Position numbers and translations under genes: made by a program | The notes under the pieces: generated by a model | What the model was told of the DNA's origin: nothing | Seen by the model: only the letters and a program-made list of their open reading frames with translations | Databases searched by the model: none | Assembly: GCA_030340625.1 (NCBI GenBank) | Contig: JAOPHQ010005725.1 | Location: forward strand, 92,001-156,000 | Origin: Merluccius polli | Taxonomy: Eukaryota; Chordata; Actinopteri; Gadiformes; Merlucciidae | Direction of reading: 5' to 3' | DNA length: 64,000 bases | Shown here: positions 24,801 to 35,714 of the stretch, piece by piece | Layout: the number at the start of each line of letters is the position of its first letter | Position numbering within the stretch: the stretch's first letter is position 1

Positions 24801-24852
24801 CAGAGATGTCTCTCTCACCAGTGGATTTACCAGTTTCTTCAGTCACTGACAT
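18883..24852 (-). CDS. pol: BEL/Pao Gag-Pol polyprotein, 1989 aa, uninterrupted
   Basis: An N-terminal Gag-like region with charged coiled coil (about residues 190-290) is followed by three Cys/His clusters at about 570-640 (CLICKEESHGIAKC, CFGCLRKGHITKDC, CGVCGRRHPTC). An aspartic protease follows (LLDTQSDSTF, about 700), then RT with IICDIEKMFHQF (about 1050) and catalytic YVDDGLLSV (about 1130), and RNase H (FSDASSVGYGA at about 1306, TDSKVTLAYI at about 1384). Integrase has an HHCC finger (about 1610-1650), D in MDCFGPF, D in HCDQGRNFVGAKNEL and E in GGVWERQIRTIRN. A C-terminal KWHVPRRNVQVNDVV segment closes it. Order Gag-PR-RT-RH-IN is that of BEL/Pao. The full open frame implies a recent insertion or selection. 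Confidence 0.95.
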   Translation of the reverse strand: MSVTEETGKSTGERDISEEPPALEGKSVGAQLVFGSRERQLTEKGQQVREEQAKRHVKAFLKSYDSWKSIAKECRKSLKQFCSQEDLDQVYQYIQRGYDHVHQNYEPLQRNSTNTSDVVQKMDACNTLTAEICDIVSKRLEVGVARDTFEPEVEKQRVRMSLNRDEHKSIFGETNTETVISDGLEGLENVSIANSKASSKRAEAEAELAAKQEQAKSMEEIQAQQSKLTKLESEWNLHESQVMAEMRQKQTEVQLKLEEEKSRLKKMQVDMDVKVAAARVRTYEKFEGGVENEARERHELAPLKATTVMNSNRPLSAGATMLQSQTASHSETARLAEAIASSLSLNRLPVPEPAVFSGDPLKFVDFKMSFLTLIGRKPIPAREKMLYLKNYLIGEARKAVEGFFYRSSEDAYEGAWAVLEDRYGNPFVVQKAFRDKLMKWPKINSYDSSALREFADFLKSCVEAMPQVKGLAILNDCEENHKLLKKLPDWIVRKWSRIAVDELDKSGEYPAFNRFTEFVSKEARIACNPIASPLFLNSRTPDEKPSKRAKALSTSAQSKDHTSKVSENVSFPRPRVPCLICKEESHGIAKCPGFAAKPMGDKKTFIHQNHLCFGCLRKGHITKDCRTKHICGVCGRRHPTCLHDDERGRKSGEVTMKSSSTEGQVTQIHKVNSHAVIREASATSSIVPVYLSSVNEPEKEILTYALLDTQSDSTFVLEDLARELNVATQPLQLKLSTMTAVDTVISSQSVVGLQVRSFHNDNHILLRQAYTRDFIPVDKSCVPTPSTALQWSHLKHLAQELPSLQDCDVGLLIGYDCPSALAPLEVITGHENEPFAQKTELGWSIIGAANPHLDRQGSRRFVHRVAVKEIAMPTAADILRVLESDFSERNSECKLVSQDDVRFIQLLSETIRQRPDGHLEMPLPFKGQSPPLLPNNRKLATIRLQHLKRKLKANQQFHDHYKAFMADVISNGDAEPVPETAVEEVCWFIPHHGIYHPKKPGKLRVVFDCSAKFHGISLNDTLLTGPDLINSLVGVLCRFRREAVAIICDIEKMFHQFLVTPENRSYLRFLWWEHGDLEHEPKEYQMAVHLFGAASSPGCANFGLKYLAQQYESDYPSAAAFVANSFYVDDGLLSVPSIKEASELILEAQQLCKKGGLRLHKFNSNEREVLSCVDPSERASGVQCLDLNQDSTSVEHALGLQWSVESDHFSFNVNMKDKPDTRRGILSVVASLYDPLGFVAPFVLSGKCILQELCRRNVQWDDPLSDDLRPRWEEWKTGLEGLKEVSISRCYYPPHFGNIVSVELHHFSDASSVGYGACSYLRYKNDHNKVHCSLVMAKARVAPSKVTSIPRLELSAAVLAARLSVLLKSELHMNIDNEFFWTDSKVTLAYINNEARRFHVFVANRVQSIRENTDPSQWHYVDTAENPADHASRGLRASEIQSSSWLSGPEFLREKELQLEPCAPNNLLVGDPEVKAVQVFTSSTSKCTDMLDRLSSFSSWTTLLKVVARIKRLASKQKCLTDIVTVKERENAAKILISLVQKQSFSTEIKILEIGNSLPSSGPLFRLDPILSEGILRVGGRLKHAPLSEEFRHPIILPNKGHITQLILSHYHSQIFHQGRSQTQMELRANGFWILGCSTLVSKFIYKCVQCRKLRRSVEEQRMAELPKEHVEESAPFTNCGMDCFGPFIIKRNRKEHKRYGLILTCLYSRAVHIEMVEDLSTDSFINALRCFISLRGAVRQLHCDQGRNFVGAKNELKEALKQCDNQALENFLADKQCEFVLNAPSASHAGGVWERQIRTIRNVLNYTLAQSVGRLDDASLRTLFYEAMAIVNSRTLSTDIINDPNSLEPLTPNHLILMKSKLALPPPGKFVKEDVYGTKRWRRIQYLIEQFWSRWKGEYLSNISMRQKWHVPRRNVQVNDVVIIKEDILPRNQWQLGRVVETTVDSDGLVRRVKVQVGTQKSHKTNSPSKPSIIERPIQKLVLLLESE

Positions 24853-25388
24853 TTTTACCTTAGGATGTTATGTGATTGCAATTATCTTAGTGATACACTG
24901 AAATGTCTTAATGACTGTTGTGTTGTACCTCACATTAAACATTAAATGAAGAAAAAAGAGAAAAAGGGCCCATCACAAATCATTAGGCTACTGTTTAAAC
25001 TGGATTCAATATGAGCCTTCGCTTGCTTGCATTAAACTCAGAATGTAAACACAGGCTTCTCTTAACCATGTAATTTCAAACATTAAGAATTTGCATTTGA
25101 AATAACGCCATTAAATATTCACTTTACTTTAAGAGTTTCAAGCATTTCAGATAACCCAGTCTTCTCAAGCATTTAACTCAAAACTTAATTTGCAACCAAA
25201 GCCATTATACCCATTGCTTGGATCAGATGAAGGACTGCGCCGAGAAAGTTCAGTTCATCCGGAATTGTCCATTCATAAGAATTCTCTCACCGCATCTGCA
25301 GTCTCTGTTTAAGATGGTAACACACAGCAGGCCGAAACCGGCAGGAACGACCCAGCAGACGACCCAGATGTAGCGTTGAGTTTTCACT
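24853..25388. other. 5' leader of BEL/Pao element
   Basis: Noncoding, AT-rich near the ORF. It contains a possible donor (GCG|GTGAGA at about 25288) in the coding sense, so the leader may be spliced. No similarity to 18109-18882. Confidence 0.5.
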
Positions 25389-25483
25389 GTGCTAAGGTGA
25401 ACCTGATGATTTTGCTGCAACAAAAATAAAAGACACCTTGAGCATCTGTCGAGACTCTCCTTTGGAATCCAAGGGTTGCTACA
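25389..25483. repeat. Right 95-bp terminal inverted repeat
   Basis: Perfect inverse of 18014-18108, followed by target duplication AGTAT. Confidence 0.92.
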
Positions 25484-26896
25484 AGTATTATTATGTAAGT
25501 TAATATTACCCATCTGCTGTGCGGCAACAGAGGAGGGAACCTGTGTAACAGGCTGTGCATCAGGAGCTCTTGGTGGCTTCTTTGGGTCAATGCTGCTGGT
25601 TTGAGGTGCTGGGACCATATCTGGTACATGGTCAATGTCCTCACCTTGACTGCTCTCTGGAGAGCTTGGACTGGGGCCTACATCTGGCTTCACTTCTCCT
25701 GAGAACAAATAAATAAGACAACAAGTTAACTCCTGGAAATCACAAATGAAAGTAAACCCTCAAAATGCTAGTCTTTGTTACCAACAGTACTTAAATGAAA
25801 AATGACTGCTCCTGCCTCTGTATGGTCGATTTATTTTTTAGACCCAGCACATTGCTGACCGAACTCTGCGATTAGTTCAGGGAATCCATCTTGGTTGTCA
25901 ATCAAAGGTGCGTGAAATGCAACATTTCTCAATGGCGGAGAAATTCAGGGAGGGAGGGAGCAGAGAGGGAGACGTTTTTTTTGGCTGTTCAGTTTAAAGA
26001 TCTTGTTCTCTTCTGCCTGTTCCCTTTAAAACTCTTGAATCTTACCTACAACAACTTTAAATTAAAAACATTGACCTTTAAATGAAAAAAATGACATTTG
26101 AGATACCAAATTAAACTGCTACTAATATAACGTGTACCCACACCACCACCCTGATAGTCATGACCACCATAACCACGTTGGTCATTACTACCCATCAAAC
26201 TGCTACTACCCTTAATACTGCTGGGCCGTTGGTCGTCGCCATAACCACCAGTAGCAGAACGATGTTGTGGTGGCAACAAAATTTCAAGGACGCCAAAACT
26301 TTATATGGATGGCAGTCCTTGTGATGGCTCAATTTGTGTATGTGCGTTTAGATTATAAGTGCAATATTAGTATTATTATGTAAGTTAATATTACCCATCT
26401 GCTGTGCAGCAACAGAGGAGAGAACCTCTGTAGCAGGCTGCGCATCAGGAGCTCTTGGTGACTTCTTTGGGTCAATGCTGCTGGTTTGAGGTGCTGGGAC
26501 CATATCTGGTACATGGTCAATGCCATCACCTTGACTGCACTCTGGAGAGCTTGGACTGGGGCCTACATCTGGCTTCACTTCTCCTGAGAACAAATAAATA
26601 AGGCAACAAGTTAACTCCTGGAAATCACAAATGAAAGAAAACCCTCAAAATGCTAGTCTTTGTTACCAACAGTAAATGAAAAATAACTGCTCCTGCCTCT
26701 GTATGGCCGATTTATTTTTTAGACCCAGCACATTGCTGACCGAACTCTGCGATTAGTTCAGGGAATCCATCTTGGTTGTCAATCACATGTGCATGAAATG
26801 CAACACTTTTCAATGGCGGAGAAATTAAGGGATGGAGGGAGCAGAAAGGGAGACGTTTTTTTGGCTGTTCAGTTTAAAGATCTTGTTCTCTTCTGC

Positions 26897-27421
26897 TAGC
26901 CTAGAACTCTAGACACCCCCCTAGCGGCAGCACATTTATTTGGCAGCTAGGTAGGTCTAGCACGGCTCCGTCGGCTTTTTGGTGCTGGGAACACCAAGTA
27001 TGTCTGACCAATCACAGCGTGAGGGGCGGAGTCGAAAGCCGGGCTACCATGACGACAGAGTTGCGACGGTTCCGTGTTAGAGGTAAACAATGGCTGCTGC
27101 TGCTGGCGAACGGTTGTCTTTCGACTCGGCTTTGGCCGCGACTCTTCAAGACTTGAAGTTAACATTTCATTTGAGAATAGAACAAAGAACGGCACTCAAG
27201 TCTTTCCTCGAAAAGAAAGATGTATTCTGAGTTTTGATTAATTACGTAGTCAGAGCAACGGCTCTGACTACGTCACCTTCTTCGTTGCTCTGATTGGTTG
27301 TAGCGCTATCCTATTGCGTGCAGAGGGAACTTGAAAGACAACCGTTTATACCGCCCACACTGCCAAATGGAGCTGAGCCAGACCCTACATCTTTCTGATG
27401 TGGGTCTGGCTTGCCAGGCTA
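26897..27421. mobile_element. RecQ-start MITE copy 3
   Basis: Same as copy 2, within the next c unit of the array, with CTCTTCTGC repeats on both sides. Confidence 0.8.
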
Positions 27422-30163
27422 CTCTTCTGCCTGTTCCCTTTAAAACTCTTGAATCTTACCTACAACAACTTTAAATTAAATACGTTGACCTTTAAATGAA
27501 AAAAATGACATTTGAGATACCGAATCAAACTGCTACTACTATAACGTGTACCCACAACACCACCCTGATAGTCATGACCACCATGACCACGTTGGTCATT
27601 ACCACCCATCAAACTGCTACTACTATAACGTGTACCCACAACACCACCCTGATAGTCATGACCACCATAACCACGTTGGTCATTACTACCCATCAAACTG
27701 CTACTACCCTTAATACTGCTGGGCCGTTGGTCGTCGCCATAACCACCAGTACCAGAACGATGCTGTGGTGGCAACAAAATCTCAAGGACGCCAAAACTTT
27801 ATGTGAATGGCAGTCCTTGTGATGGCTCAATTTGTGTATGTGCGTTTAGATTATAAGTGCAATATTAGTATTATTATGTAAGTTAATATTACCCATCTGC
27901 TGTGCAGCAACAGAGGAGGGAACCTCTGTAACAGGTTGTGCATCAGGAGCTCTTGGTGACTTCTTTGGGTCAATGCTGCTGGTTTGAGGTGCTGGGACCA
28001 TATCTGGTATATGGTCAATGTCATCACCTTGACTGCTCTCTGGAGAGCTTGTACTGGGGCCTACATCTGGCTTCACTTCTCCTGAGAACAAATAAATAAG
28101 GCAACAAGTTAACTCCTGGAAATCACAAATGAAAGAAAACCCTCAAAATGCTAGTCTTTGTTACCAACAGTACTTAAATGAAAAATTACTGCTCCTGCCT
28201 CTGTATGGCCGATTTATTTTTTAGACCCAGCACATTGCTGACCAAACTCCGCGATTAGTTCAGGGAATCCATCTTGGTTGTCAATCAAAGGTGCGTGAAA
28301 TGCAACACTTCTCAATGGCGGAGAAATAAAGGGAGGGAGGGAGCAGAGAGGGAGACGTTTTTTTTGGCTGTTCAGTTTAAAGATCTTGTTCTCTTCTGCC
28401 TGTTCCCTTTAAAACTCTTGAATCTTACCTACAACAACTTTAAATTAAAAACATTGACCTTTAAACGAAAGAAATGACATTTGAGTGACCGATTCAAACT
28501 GCTACTACTATAACGTGTGCCCACACCACCACCCTGGTAGGCTTGACCACCATAAGCATGTTGGTCATTACCACCCATCAAACTGCTACTACCCTTAATA
28601 CTGCTGGGCCGTTGGTCGTCGCCATAACCACCAGTACCAGAATGATGCTGTGGTGGCAACAAAATCTCAAGGACGCCAAAACTTTATGTGGATGGCAGTC
28701 CTTCTGATGGCTCAATTTGTGTATGTGCGTTTAGATTATAAGTGCAATATTAGTATTATTATGTAAGTTAATATTACCCATCTGCTGTGCGGCAACAGAG
28801 GAGGGAACCTGTGTAACAGGCTGTGCATCAGGAGCTCTTGGTGGCTTCTTTGGGTCAATGCTGCTGGTTTGAGGTGCTGGGACCATATCTGGTACATGGT
28901 CAATGTCCTCACCTTGACTGCTCTCTGGAGAGCTTGGACTGGGGCCTACATCTGGCTTCACTTCTCCTGAGAACAAATAAATAAGACAACAAGTTAACTC
29001 CTGGAAATCACAAATGAAAGTAAACCCTCAAAATGCTAGTCTTTGTTACCAACAGTACTTAAATGAAAAATGACTGCTCCTGCCTCTGTATGGTCGATTT
29101 ATTTTTTAGACCCAGCACATTGCTGACCGAACTCTGCGATTAGTTCAGGGAATCCATCTTGGTTGTCAATCAAAGGTGCGTGAAATGCAACATTTCTCAA
29201 TGGCGGAGAAATTCAGGGAGGGAGGGAGCAGAGAGGGAGACGTTTTTTTGGCTGTTCAGTTTAAAGATCTTGTTCTCTTCTGCCTGTTCCCTTTAAAACT
29301 CTTGAATCTTACCTACAACAACTTTAAATTAAAAACATTGACCTTTAAATGAAAAAAATGACATTTGAGATACCAAATTAAACTGCTACTAATATAACGT
29401 GTACCCACACCACCACCCTGATAGTCATGACCACCATAACCACGTTGGTCATTACTACCCATCAAACTGCTACTACCCTTAATACTGCTGGGCCGTTGGT
29501 CGTCGCCATAACCACCAGTAGCAGAACGATGTTGTGGTGGCAACAAAATTTCAAGGACGCCAAAACTTTATATGGATGGCAGTCCTTGTGATGGCTCAAT
29601 TTGTGTATGTGCGTTTAGATTATAAGTGCAATATTAGTATTATTATGTAAGTTAATATTACCCATCTGCTGTGCAGCAACAGAGGAGAGAACCTCTGTAG
29701 CAGGCTGCGCATCAGGAGCTCTTGGTGACTTCTTTGGGTCAATGCTGCTGGTTTGAGGTGCTGGGACCATATCTGGTACATGGTCAATGCCATCACCTTG
29801 ACTGCACTCTGGAGAGCTTGGACTGGGGCCTACATCTGGCTTCACTTCTCCTGAGAACAAATAAATAAGGCAACAAGTTAACTCCTGGAAATCACAAATG
29901 AAAGAAAACCCTCAAAATGCTAGTCTTTGTTACCAACAGTAAATGAAAAATAACTGCTCCTGCCTCTGTATGGCCGATTTATTTTTTAGACCCAGCACAT
30001 TGCTGACCGAACTCTGCGATTAGTTCAGGGAATCCATCTTGGTTGTCAATCACATGTGCATGAAATGCAACACTTTTCAATGGCGGAGAAATTAAGGGAT
30101 GGAGGGAGCAGAAAGGGAGACGTTTTTTTGGCTGTTCAGTTTAAAGATCTTGTTCTCTTCTGC

Positions 30164-30687
30164 TAGCCTAGAACTCTAGACACCCCCTAGCGGCAGCACA
30201 TTTATTTGGCAGCTAGGTAGGTCTAGCACGGCTCCGTCGGCTTTTTGGTGCTGGGAACACCAAGTATGTCTGACCAATCACAGCGTGAGGGGCGGAGTCG
30301 AAAGCCGGGCTACCATGACGACAGAGTTGCGACGGTTCCGTGTTAGAGGTAAACAATGGCTGCTGCTGCTGGCGAACGGTTGTCTTTCGACTCGGCTTTG
30401 GCCGCGACTCTTCAAGACTTGAAGTTAACATTTCATTTGAGAATAGAACAAAGAACGGCACTCAAGTCTTTCCTCGAAAAGAAAGATGTATTCTGAGTTT
30501 TGATTAATTACGTAGTCAGAGCAACGGCTCTGACTACGTCACCTTCTTCGTTGCTCTGATTGGTTGTAGCGCTATCCTATTGCGTGCAGAGGGAACTTGA
30601 AAGACAACCGTTTATACCGCCCACACTGCCAAATGGAGCTGAGCCAGACCCTACATCTTTCTGATGTGGGTCTGGCTTGCCAGGCTA
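30164..30687. mobile_element. RecQ-start MITE copy 4
   Basis: Same as copy 2, in the c unit nearest gene C. Confidence 0.8.
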
Positions 30688-33600
30688 CTCTTCTGCCTGT
30701 TCCCTTTAAAACTCTTGAATCTTACCTACAACAACTTTAAATTAAATACGTTGACCTTTAAATGAAAAAAATGACATTTGAGATACCGAATCAAACTGCT
30801 ACTACTATAACGTGTACCCACAACACCACCCTGATAGTCATGACCACCATGACCACGTTGGTCATTACCACCCATCAAACTGCTACTACTATAACGTGTA
30901 CCCACAACACCACCCTGATAGTCATGACCACCATAACCACGTTGGTCATTACTACCCATCAAACTGCTACTACCCTTAATACTGCTGGGCCGTTGGTCGT
31001 CGCCATAACCACCAGTACCAGAACGATGCTGTGGTGGCAACAAAATCTCAAGGACGCCAAAACTTTATGTGAATGGCAGTCCTTGTGATGGCTCAATTTG
31101 TGTATGTGCGTTTAGATTATAAGTGCAATATTAGTATTATTATGTAAGTTAATATTACCCATCTGCTGTGCAGCAACAGAGGAGGGAACCTCTGTAACAG
31201 GTTGTGCATCAGGAGCTCTTGGTGACTTCTTTGGGTCAATGCTGCTGGTTTGAGGTGCTGGGACCATATCTGGTATATGGTCAATGTCATCACCTTGACT
31301 GCTCTCTGGAGAGCTTGTACTGGGGCCTACATCTGGCTTCACTTCTCCTGAGAACAAATAAATAAGGCAACAAGTTAACTCCTGGAAATCACAAATGAAA
31401 GAAAACCCTCAAAATGCTAGTCTTTGTTACCAACAGTACTTAAATGAAAAATTACTGCTCCTGCCTCTGTATGGCCGATTTATTTTTTAGACCCAGCACA
31501 TTGCTGACCAAACTCCGCGATTAGTTCAGGGAATCCATCTTGGTTGTCAATCAAAGGTGTGTGAAATGCAACACTTCTCAATGGCGGAGAAATAAAGGGA
31601 GGGAGGGAGCAGAGAGGGAGACGTTTTTTTGGCTGTTCAGTTTAAAGATCTTGTTCTCTTCTGCCTGTTCCCTTTAAAACTCTTGAATCTTACCTACAAC
31701 AACTTTAAATTAAAAACTTTGACCTTTAAATGAAAAAAATGACATTCGAGTTACCGAATCAAACTGCTACTACTATAACCTGTACCCACACCACCACCCT
31801 GGTAGTCTTGACCACCATAACCACGTTGGTCATTACCACCCATCAAACTGCTACTACCCTTAATACTGCTGGGCCGTTGGTCGTCGCCACCAGTACCAGC
31901 GTTGCGGTCATCCACATCACCAACATTGTCATTTCCTGCTCTAACGAATGGGTCGGAAGCACTGCTGTTACGACTGCGAATGTCCGACTTTATGTCGCCG
32001 TCACTGACGCTTTCGCAGATGCTTTCTGCTTTCTCAGAGTGTTTGAGTAGCATGGCGTGCATTTGAGTGACCGCCTGGTTGTTCATGTCACTGGTCAGCA
32101 ATCCAGGCACGGTGTCGTGGTAGAAGACGTTGACATCCAACACAATGTTCCACGATGATTTCTTGAAGATCGACCCTGGCGTTTGGATGGCTCCTCCGTT
32201 GGGGTTGCGCGTGTGATACATCATCACCAAAATTACAGGTTTGTCACTCAATGACGCTACAACGAGGAGGAGGTGAGAGGATGTTTTAGTTACAGTGGAC
32301 TGGAAAAGCATTACATAATGATAAAATCACACTGGTCCTGTGAGTGATTGCCAATCATTAGGGAGCATGCTGCACTTCAATTTCTCTGAAGGAAAATAAA
32401 CCATGGCCATTACCTGGGCACTTATACATGACACTCTCCAAGTTGAAATGAATCCGTGACATGATTGGACAGAACCCAATGATGAGCTGGGGGTCGTTGC
32501 TCTCCTCTGTCTGCACCAGAGTCACTTTTCCCAGGGACTTCACACGGTCCAATAGGGTATTTTCACAGCCTAATGTGTTGCCGCTTACAATAGACAGGAA
32601 TTTTACAGTAGGGAGTTCTGAAAAAAATTGTGTGAAATTAAAACAGTACAAATGAAATAGAAAACAATTTCTAGATACATTTTGTTTAAGGGGCCTGGAT
32701 GCTTAAAATAGTGGACATTTGTAGTTTTTTGGTAAGGTCAGTCCATCAACAATTACATGCTGTGGTGGCAACAAAATCTCAAGGACGCCAAAACATTATG
32801 TGGATGGCAGTCCTTGTGATGGCTTATATTTTTTGTATGTGCGTTTAGATTATAAGTGCAATATTAGTATTATTATGTAAGTTAATATTACCCATCTGCT
32901 GTGCGGCAAAAGAGGAGGGAACCTCTGTAACAGGCTGTGCATCAGGAGCTCTTGGTGACTTCTTTGGGTCAATGCTGCTGGTTTGAGGTGCTGGGACCAT
33001 ATCTGGTACATGGTCAATGTCATCACCTTGACTGCACTCTGGAGAGCTTGGACTGGGGCCTACATCTGGCTTCACTTCTCCTGAGAACAAATAAATAAGG
33101 CAACAAGTTAACTCCTGGAAATCACAAATGAAAGAAAACCCTCAAAATGCTAGTCTTTGTTACCAACAGTAAATGAAAAATAACTGCTCCTGCCTCTGTA
33201 TGGCCGATTTATGTTTAGACCCAGCGCATTGCTGACCAAACTCCGCGATTAGTTCAGGGAATCCATCTTGGTTGTCAATCACAGGTGCGTGAAATGCAAC
33301 ACTTCTCAATGGCGGAGAAATTAAGGGAGGGAGGGAGCAGAGAGGGAGATGTTTTTTTGGCTGTTTAGTTTAAAGATCTTGTTCTCTTCTGCCTGTTCCC
33401 TTTAAAACTCTTGAATCTTACCTACAACAACTTTAAATTAAAAACTTTGACCTTTAAATGAACAAAATTACATTTGAGTGACCGAATTGTTCGTCATAAC
33501 ATAGGTTGAAGTATATTTACCTTAGGTAACTGAAGGGAACACATAATCTAGGAAGGATAGAATTGCACCTGGTGAAAATGTTTAACAAAGCCATAAGCCA

Positions 33601-33993
33601 TTTTAATACCTAGCTTAGAACCACAATTTGACTGATAGTCATAGTAATAGTAAGTAAATTGCTCCTCGTTGGCAGGACCCCGGGGGTGGATGAGGTCCGC
33701 CCGGAGTTCCTTGGATGAGGCCCTGGATGTTGTGGGGCTGTCATGATTGACACGACTCTGCAGCATCGCGTGGACATCGGGGGCAGTGCCGCTGGATTGG
33801 CAGACTGGGGTAGTGGTCCCTCTTTTTAAGAAGGGGGACCGGAGGGTGTGTTCCAACTATAAGGGGATCACACTCCTCAGCCTTCCTGGTAAGGTCTATT
33901 CGGGGGTGCTGGAGAGGAAGGTCCGTCGGATAGTCGAACCTCGGACCTCGGATTCAGGAGGAGCAATGTGGTTTTCGTCCAGGTCGTGGAACA

Positions 33994-34686
33994 GTGGACC
34001 AGCTCTACACCCTCTGCAGGATCCTTGAGGGTGCATGGGAGTTTGCCCAACCAGTCCACATGTGCTTTGTGGACTTGGAGAAGGCATTCGACCGTGTCCC
34101 TCGGGGAGTCCTGTGGGGGGTTCTCTGGGAGTACGGGGTATCGGACCCCCTGATATGGGCTGTCCGTTCCCTGTATGACCGGTGTCAGAGCTTGGTCAGC
34201 ATTGCTGGTAAGAAGTCGGACTTGTTTCCAGTGAGGGTTGGACTCCGCCAGGGCTGCCATTTGTCACCGATCCTGTTCATAATTTTTATGGACAGGATTT
34301 CTAGGTGCAGCCAGGGCGTTGAGGGGGTCCGGTTTGGTGACCTCAGGATTGGGTCACTGCTTTTTGCGGATGATGTGGTCTTGTTGGCTTCATCAGATCG
34401 TGACCTCCAACTCTCGCTGGACCGGTTCGCAGCCGAGTGTAAAGCGGCCGGGATGAGAATCAGCACCTCCAAATCCGAGTCCATGGTCCTAAACCGGAAA
34501 ATGGTGGAGTGCACTCTTCGGGTCGGGGATGAGATCCTGCCCCAAGTGGAGGACTTCCAGTACCTCGGGGTCTTGTTCACGAGTGAGGGGAGGATGGAGC
34601 GGGAGATCGACAGGCGGATCGGTGCAGCGTCTGCAGTAATGCGGATTCTGCACGGATCCGTTGTGGTGAAGAGGGAGCTGAGCTGA
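33994..34686 (+). pseudogene. Rex1-like reverse transcriptase fragment
   Basis: 230 codons covering RT palm motifs (DLEKAFDRVP, GLRQGCHLSP, FADDVVLLAS). The frame is lost upstream and an internal stop follows at 34684; the downstream frame resumes at about 34756 with the WLGHLLRMPPRR segment. Confidence 0.8.
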
Positions 34687-35028
34687 AAGGCAAAGCTCTC
34701 AATTTACCAGTCGATCTTCGTTCCTGCCCTCACCTAGGGTCATGAGCTTTGGGTAGTGACCGAAAGAACAAGATCGCGGGTGCAAGCGGCCGAAATGAGC
34801 TTCCTCCGCAGGGTGGCTGGGCTCTCCCTTAGAGATAGGGTGAGAAGCTCAGTCATCCGGGAGGAGCTCGGAGTAGACCCGCCACTCCTCCGCGTTGAGA
34901 GGAGCCAGATGAGGTGGCTCGGGCATCTACTTAGGATGCCTCCCAGACGCCTCCCTGGTGAGGTGTTCAGGGCAAGTCCCACTGGTAGGAGACCCCGGGG
35001 AAGACCCAGGACACGCTGGAGAGACTAT

Positions 35029-35714
35029 GGCCCAATCCCATTTCTTTTTTTACCCCTACCCCTACCCCTTACCCCTACCCCTCTCATTCGAGCACCCCTC
35101 GGAACAGAGATACAAGGGGTAGTGGTTTAAATCTTCCCCTATGAAATGGGACAACCCTTCAAGACCCCGATACGTCATCAGTAGTCGTCGATGGCGTTTA
35201 CGTAAACAGACGCGATCAGTTTGTTGCCGGACATTTCACTCCCAATGCCGTCTTCAGCTGTGGTAAAATGTGAAAATGTGCTGCTGGATTATTTTCTAGA
35301 TTTAATGTACTTTCACTCACGAATCGTCGTTTACACGATGTTCTATTGACATCGTGAATAGCGATTTTTCACGATTATTACACGACTGCCGTAATTAAAA
35401 TGTTGAAAATACTTACATTTGTGCGAGTCTTTTGCTTGAGCCATTGCTGCCTGAAAATTTGCCCGCCGGTGTTTTAAACTTTAATGACAGGTTACGTGCC
35501 ACGGGGGATGCTGGGAAATTCCTGCTGGGAAAGCCCTCCCTTTCAAGTGTGGTCCTATGGAAATTTCATTTCAAGGGCTACGTAGCCCTACGGCTTGGCC
35601 CTAGCCCTTAACCCAAATAAGTATTGGGACAACCCTACCCCTCACATGAACGCGCAAAAACAAGGGGGAGGGGGAAGGGGTAGGGGGAAGGGGTGGAAAT
35701 GGGATTCAGTTTAT
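35029..35714. mobile_element. MITE-like palindromic-ended insert within the Rex1 copy
   Basis: It splits the conserved Rex1 WRDY / QLAWERLG junction. The ends are inverted: CCCAATCCCATTTC on the left and GAAATGGGATT on the right, each with nearby CCCCTA or GGGGTA runs. No coding capacity for a transposase was seen. The flanking duplication is short or decayed (about TATG). Confidence 0.65.

Larger units (their letters stand above)
18009..25488 (-). mobile_element. BEL/Pao polyprotein element bounded by 95-bp terminal inverted repeats
   Basis: The element is 18014-25483 (7470 bp), with 5-bp target duplications AGTAT at 18009-18013 and 25484-25488, inserted in the intron 3' of an array linker exon. 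The ends are a perfect 95-bp inverted repeat (18014-18108 against 25389-25483) starting TGTAGCAACCCTTGG. I searched both flanks of the ORF (18109-18880 and 24855-25388) by eye for direct LTRs and found none. The intact 1989-codon pol lies between. The 3' arm in the coding sense contains an AATAAA signal. Confidence 0.88.
6867..31750 (-). repeat. About 25-kb segmental array of ten exon-bearing units between genes C and B
   Basis: Each unit joins the 189-bp linker exon plus flanking intron and MITE sequence to a fragment of the last exon (GGYGDDQRPSSIKG plus one or two 84-bp tail repeats). Linker-exon spacings, after removing the Gmr1-like and BEL inserts, are about 1500, 968, 884, 1497, 968, 885, 1498, 885, 884 and 1497 bp. 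This is a c-a-b-c-a-b-c-a'-b-c order, a higher-order repeat of about 3350 bp. The long c units contain the 523-bp element. Copies are nearly identical by eye. The units lack the N-terminal exons and the 204-bp domain exon, so they are not complete genes. Confidence 0.85.

Noticed and set aside
13345..31043. Array GGYGDDQRPSS fragments as functional exons
   Set aside because: The only nearby acceptor gives phase 0. Joining to the phase-1 linker exon leads quickly to a stop.
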